A stretch of 9,046 nucleotides of DNA from Methanomassiliicoccaceae archaeon. GTDB lineage: Archaea > Thermoplasmatota > Thermoplasmata > Methanomassiliicoccales > Methanomethylophilaceae. Under the pieces are notes generated by a model that saw nothing but the letters and a program-made list of their open reading frames with translations, was not told the DNA's origin and did not search any database. The position numbers and the translations under genes were made by a program. The stretch spans positions 1 to 9,046 of the forward strand of contig WRKC01000075.1 in the NCBI GenBank assembly GCA_009778275.1. Direction: 5' to 3'. Below, piece after piece: positions 6,377 to 9,046 of this stretch. Each line of letters opens with the position of its first letter. The first letter of the stretch is position 1.

Positions 6377-7648
6377 TCACAACCTGAACGCTTTCAAGCC
6401 GGGGAACGCTGCTTTCGAACCCAGTTCTTCCTCTATCCTCAGCAGTCTGTTGTATTTTGCCGTGCGCTCTCCCCTTGCTGGGGCCCCGGTCTTTATCTCG
6501 CCCGTGCCCCACCCTACGGAAAGGTCGGCTATTGTAGTGTCCTCGGTCTCCCCAGATCTGTGGGAGACCACTACCTTGTATCCGTTGTCGAAACTCATCT
6601 GCGCCGCATCGTCCGCCTCGGTAACGGTCCCTATCTGGTTGACCTTAAGGAGCAGCGCGTTCGCGGCTCCCATCTCGATCCCCTTGCACAAACGCCCGGT
6701 GTTCGTCACGAAGATGTCATCACCAACAATTTGCACGCTGCCGCCGATCATGGATGTGAGTTCGGCTGTCGTATCGAAATCATCCTCGAAGAACGGGTCT
6801 TCGATGCTTATCAGTGGGAAATCATCGGCCAGGGAGGCATAATGGTCTGCAAGCTCCCCTGCGGAAAGCTTCAGGCCGTCCACCTCATATATTCCATTAT
6901 TATAGAATTCCGAGGATGCCGCGTCTATCGATAAGAACACGTCGTTCCCCGGCGAGTAGCCGGCTTCCGATATTGCACTCATTATTGTTTCCAAGGCTTC
7001 CCCGACGGTTTCCAGCGGGGGGGCGAATCCGCCTTCGTCACCGATGTTCACCGCCCCCGTGCCATATTTTTTCTTCAGTATTGACTTCAACTGCATGTAT
7101 ATCTCCGAGGACATCCTCAGACATTCAGAGAAGTTTTCCGCGCCTGCGGGGATTATCATGCATTCTTGGATCGCGAGATCCCCTCCTGCGTGTTTCCCGC
7201 CGTTGATTATATTGAACATCGGCACCGGAAGCGTGACATGGTCATTACCAATGTGCTCGTACACCTCTTTCCCGAGTGCGTACGCACCCGCTCTTGCGGC
7301 CGCAAGAGATACGGCGACCGTTGCGTTCCCGCCGAGCCTTGTCATGTTGTGGGTGCCGTCCAGGTCGATAAGGGCGTAATCGATCGTTCTTTGCTCGGAA
7401 GGGTCCATTCCCACGATCGTCCTCGATATCTCGTTCCTTATGTTCTCGACGGCTTTCAGTACGCCTTTCCCTCCGTATCTGTTCCCGCCGTCCCTCAGCT
7501 CATGAGCCTCCCATGTGCCCGTGGAGGCACCTGACGGTGCTATTGCGGTTATCCTCTTCCCCCCTACGGTAAGTTCGGCCTCAACAGTGGGGTTCCCTCT
7601 GGAATCCAGAACTTCCCTTGCCCATACTTTTTCGATCTTCATGCTCAT
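6377..7648 (-). CDS. eno: Enolase (phosphopyruvate hydratase)
   Basis: Enolase interconverts 2-phosphoglycerate and phosphoenolpyruvate in glycolysis and gluconeogenesis. The 423 residues are full length. In yeast terms, Glu162 and Glu205 match Glu168 and Glu211. The Mg ligands are Asp242, Glu283 (SIEDP) and Asp310 (VGDD). The catalytic base Lys335 is in LLLKVNQIGT, His363 is in SHRSGETEDT, and Lys386 is in GEIKTGAP. The flexible loop SGASTGTWEAHELRDGG (39-55) is intact. The ATG at 7648 overlaps the upstream stop as ATGA, a sign of coupled translation. A GGAG at 7653-7650 is only 1 nt from that ATG but 7 nt from the second ATG at 7642, so the true start may be MKIEKVWAR, two residues shorter. 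It is the middle gene of the DUF835-eno-pncB unit. Confidence 0.97.
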   Translation of the reverse strand: MSMKIEKVWAREVLDSRGNPTVEAELTVGGKRITAIAPSGASTGTWEAHELRDGGNRYGGKGVLKAVENIRNEISRTIVGMDPSEQRTIDYALIDLDGTHNMTRLGGNATVAVSLAAARAGAYALGKEVYEHIGNDHVTLPVPMFNIINGGKHAGGDLAIQECMIIPAGAENFSECLRMSSEIYMQLKSILKKKYGTGAVNIGDEGGFAPPLETVGEALETIMSAISEAGYSPGNDVFLSIDAASSEFYNNGIYEVDGLKLSAGELADHYASLADDFPLISIEDPFFEDDFDTTAELTSMIGGSVQIVGDDIFVTNTGRLCKGIEMGAANALLLKVNQIGTVTEADDAAQMSFDNGYKVVVSHRSGETEDTTIADLSVGWGTGEIKTGAPARGERTAKYNRLLRIEEELGSKAAFPGLKAFRL

Positions 7649-8172
7649 TCTCCGATTGGGTCGTGATACGCCATATGGTTGAGTAATATCTTTTTGTCCT
7701 TGTCAGTGAACCCTTCGGGGTCCGCCGATACAAGGAATGATTTGTCCTTATCATATTTTTCTGTGATGAGTTGGTGTACAGCCGCGAGTGTGGAGTTCAT
7801 ACCGTTCCTTTCGATTATCTTGCTCAGATCATCGAATGCCACGACCGGCCTTTCATTCTTCGCGATGAAATCCATAACGCTGTCGATCATCGTACCGAGC
7901 CCGTAGATGTTGAAGTGGCCTCCGAAGAATCTGATCTTCATTGTCAGGGCTTCGACGTTGCTGCGGCCGAATCTTTTCTTTACGGTCTTTTTCTTTCCCG
8001 CGGTCACTACCAGCACATCGTATCCTTCGTTGCCGAACCTCGATATCAGGTCGTTAACAGCATCGGGACCGCTTTGGAACATCACATACGAACTGCCGAA
8101 CGTCACTCCGTCCTTCGCCGAGGACGCTTTCGGCCCTTCAGGATCCGCTTCGGTACTATTCACAATCCTCAT
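7645..8172 (-). CDS. DUF835-like protein, function unknown, first gene of the eno operon
   Basis: This 175-residue soluble protein resembles archaeal DUF835 proteins, a P-loop-like or receiver-like alpha/beta fold of unknown role that is common in euryarchaea. The pattern fits: a GSSYVMF strand (26-32), a helix, DVLVVTAG (52-59), a basic stretch KKKTVKKRFGRSN (60-72), an IYGLGTMIDSVMDFI helix (89-103), a strand RPVVAFDD (108-115), SKIIERNGM (117-125), and SFLVSADPEGFTDKD (144-158). There is no signal peptide, membrane segment or obvious catalytic motif. Its TGA overlaps the enolase ATG by 4 nt, so the two are translated together. The ATG at 8172 has a purine-rich AAGAAGG directly adjacent, too close for normal pairing. 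A GTG at 8163 is a possible start. The family link is from pattern memory, so moderate confidence applies to it; the gene itself is firm. Confidence 0.85.
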   Translation of the reverse strand: MRIVNSTEADPEGPKASSAKDGVTFGSSYVMFQSGPDAVNDLISRFGNEGYDVLVVTAGKKKTVKKRFGRSNVEALTMKIRFFGGHFNIYGLGTMIDSVMDFIAKNERPVVAFDDLSKIIERNGMNSTLAAVHQLITEKYDKDKSFLVSADPEGFTDKDKKILLNHMAYHDPIGE

Positions 8173-8186
8173 CCTTCTTACTTCAG

Positions 8187-8234
8187 GGTATCTGGCGATA
8201 CCTAGACCGCCCTCGAACTATATTAACATTAAAC
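8187..8234 (-). promoter_or_regulatory. Promoter and dyad upstream of the DUF835-eno-pncB operon
   Basis: On the minus strand, TTAATGTTAATATAG (about 8234-8220) gives a TATA-like element near 8224. A transcription start would be expected about 26 bp on, near 8198. Exactly there sits a perfect inverted repeat GGTATC-TGGC-GATACC (8187-8202). As DNA it is placed like an archaeal repressor operator. As RNA it would form a 6-bp hairpin at the 5' end of the leader, 15 nt before the ATG at 8172. Confidence 0.45.
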
Positions 8235-8287
8235 AAATGAGGTGCCTGAACCCTTATGCGTAAAGCATGCCAGACGGAGAAGGGGAA

Positions 8288-8437
8288 TCACTGTTTCCTG
8301 CTCTCTTTTGCCTTGGGCCTGAGGTTGCTGTATCCGCATTTGCGACATTTATCCGCCTTTTTGGGGTTCGTTGCATAGCAGTTCATACAGACTGTTTTTT
8401 CAAGGAGCCTGTGCTCAGCTTCTTTAAAACGTGCCAT
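8288..8437 (-). CDS. rpl40e: Large-subunit ribosomal protein L40e
   Basis: This 49-residue zinc protein is part of the archaeal/eukaryotic large ribosomal subunit; in eukaryotes it is made as a ubiquitin fusion. The translation begins MARFKEAEHRLLEKTVCMNC and carries the zinc site Cys17-x2-Cys20 ... Cys31-x2-Cys34, with the typical KCRKCGYSNLRPK stretch at 30-42. Length and composition (basic, full length) are standard. The gene has a GAGG about 9 nt before the ATG, and TTATAAATA (8483-8475) forms a good TATA element about 26 bp before a start near 8453. It appears to be transcribed on its own, 115 nt upstream of the DUF835-like gene on the same strand, so read-through is possible. It is too short for many automatic gene calls. 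Confidence 0.96.
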   Translation of the reverse strand: MARFKEAEHRLLEKTVCMNCYATNPKKADKCRKCGYSNLRPKAKESRKQ

Positions 8438-8452
8438 TTACCTGTTCCTCTG

Positions 8453-8490
8453 GCTGTCTCCATTATTGAAGTATTATTTATAAGTTCGTC
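8453..8490 (-). promoter_or_regulatory. Promoter of rpl40e
   Basis: The minus-strand element CTTATAAATAATAC (8484-8471) is close to the archaeal TATA consensus. A start near 8453 would give a leader of about 15 nt carrying the GAGG ribosome site. The terminator of the upstream gene lies just beyond it, so this gene is insulated. Confidence 0.55.
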
Positions 8491-8548
8491 AGTGCGTCTG
8501 AGAACAGATCAACAAAATAAGTACAGAATCGAAGTGTTCTTTGGATGA

Positions 8549-8597
8549 AATAAAAAAGAATGAAGACACGCCGGGGGGCTTGCGCCCGCCGGCGTGT
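8549..8597 (-). terminator. Intrinsic-type terminator of the surface-protein gene
   Basis: On the minus strand, arms ACACGCCGG (8566-8574) and CCGGCGTGT (8589-8597), then GGGC/GCCC inside them, form a 13-bp stem with one G-G mismatch and a 4-nt loop (8580-8583). About eight nt past the stem is a tract of six U (8557-8552). It starts 19 nt past the stop codon of the right-edge gene. The shape is like a bacterial Rho-independent terminator, and it fits archaeal U-tract-dependent termination as well. Confidence 0.8.
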
Positions 8598-8615
8598 GCT
8601 GTTTGTAATATGCGT

Positions 8616-9046
8616 TTACGGACCGTCGTCGTAGATAACATCCGGAACGCCGGCGTACGGTGCGATGAGCGTACCGAAGTTCGCCGAGACCACCGTTCCG
8701 GCCTCCACAATCACCTGCATCTCGCCGACGGCGATGCCGTCGACGAAGATGGCGACCGTGTACTCTCCGGCCTTGAGGTCCTTCACGAGGCCGGGAGCGC
8801 CCTCGTAGACTATCCCGTCCGCGCCCGAGACCTTCATGACAACATCGTTACCGGAGTACTCCCTGAGGAAGGGGCCCTCGCCGTGGTCGAACACCCATCC
8901 CACCACGGTGAGGGGCTGTACGAACCACTTCGCGCCCTTGCCGATGTGGAAGAACAGATAGATGAAGTCATCCGCAGGCAGGTTGTACGAGGAGACGTTG
9001 TTGTGCTTGATGTCCGCGTTGGGGTTGTATCCCGCGGGCCACGCAC
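8616..9046 (-). CDS. C-terminal part of a probable surface or secreted protein with a beta-sandwich repeat
   Basis: The frame is open to the window edge and ends at TAA (8618-8616), giving 142 visible residues. It is rich in Gly, Val, Tyr, Asn and Asp. The last 80 residues read like a carboxypeptidase-regulatory/PEGA-type beta-sandwich: DLKAGEYTVAIFVDG, then VGEMQVIVEAGTVVSANFG. Before it, PADDFIYLFFHIGKGAKWFV looks like part of a preceding module. The tail VPDVIYDDGP ends without a membrane anchor, so attachment, if any, must lie elsewhere. Such modules are common in large archaeal cell-surface proteins. The codons are more GC-rich at third positions than in neighbouring genes, which fits high expression or transfer. 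The start and any signal peptide lie outside the window. The precise family is not recognised. Confidence 0.75.
   Translation of the reverse strand, partial: AWPAGYNPNADIKHNNVSSYNLPADDFIYLFFHIGKGAKWFVQPLTVVGWVFDHGEGPFLREYSGNDVVMKVSGADGIVYEGAPGLVKDLKAGEYTVAIFVDGIAVGEMQVIVEAGTVVSANFGTLIAPYAGVPDVIYDDGP

Noticed and set aside
5828..6934. A 368-codon open frame on the plus strand
   Set aside because: It runs antisense across the pncB/eno junction, and both of those genes have complete catalytic motifs. It shows no domain signature.
8267..8548. A 93-codon plus-strand frame
   Set aside because: It is antisense to the rpl40e gene, which is certain from its zinc motif and basic sequence.

Overview
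The window looks like chromosomal DNA from a euryarchaeon of the Thermoplasmata, most likely a Methanomassiliicoccales methanogen (a Methanomethylophilus-like gut lineage is my best guess). The evidence is archaeal: ribosomal protein L40e, a type IA topoisomerase with four C-terminal Cys4 motifs, a Thermoplasma-type nicotinate phosphoribosyltransferase with a zinc tail, NikR, a DUF835-like protein, and TATA-box promoters, some of which appear to drive leaderless mRNAs. The placement is inferred from protein features, not from a phylogenetic marker search.

Layout from left to right. A minus-strand pair runs off the left edge: a stand-alone asparagine synthetase-type ATP-pyrophosphatase domain (792-1628), followed with no gap by folC (1-791, C-terminus missing). 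A 76-bp AT-rich promoter region separates this pair from the plus-strand regulator nikR (1705-2145) and topA (about 2242-4581). Next comes a sparse 600-bp stretch that holds one small minus-strand Cys-rich gene (4689-4982) and several inverted repeats. Then there is a tight minus-strand operon read right to left: a DUF835-like protein (7645-8172), enolase (6377-7648) and nicotinate phosphoribosyltransferase (5185-6372). A separate minus-strand gene for L40e (8288-8437) follows. The right edge holds the last 142 residues of a large, probably surface-exposed protein on the minus strand (8616-9046), ending at a strong hairpin-plus-U-tract terminator.

The functions are mostly housekeeping: one-carbon cofactor polyglutamylation, nickel-responsive regulation, DNA topology, glycolysis/gluconeogenesis, NAD salvage and translation. 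Nickel regulation suits a methanogen, which needs nickel for F430 and hydrogenases, but no nickel transporter is in view. I see no CRISPR array, insertion sequence, tRNA or rRNA, and no clear defence system. The less ordinary items are the stand-alone Asn-synthetase-like domain coupled to folC, the unrecognised Cys-rich small gene with its unusual upstream open frame and palindrome, and a perfect dyad at the expected start of the DUF835-eno-pncB transcript.
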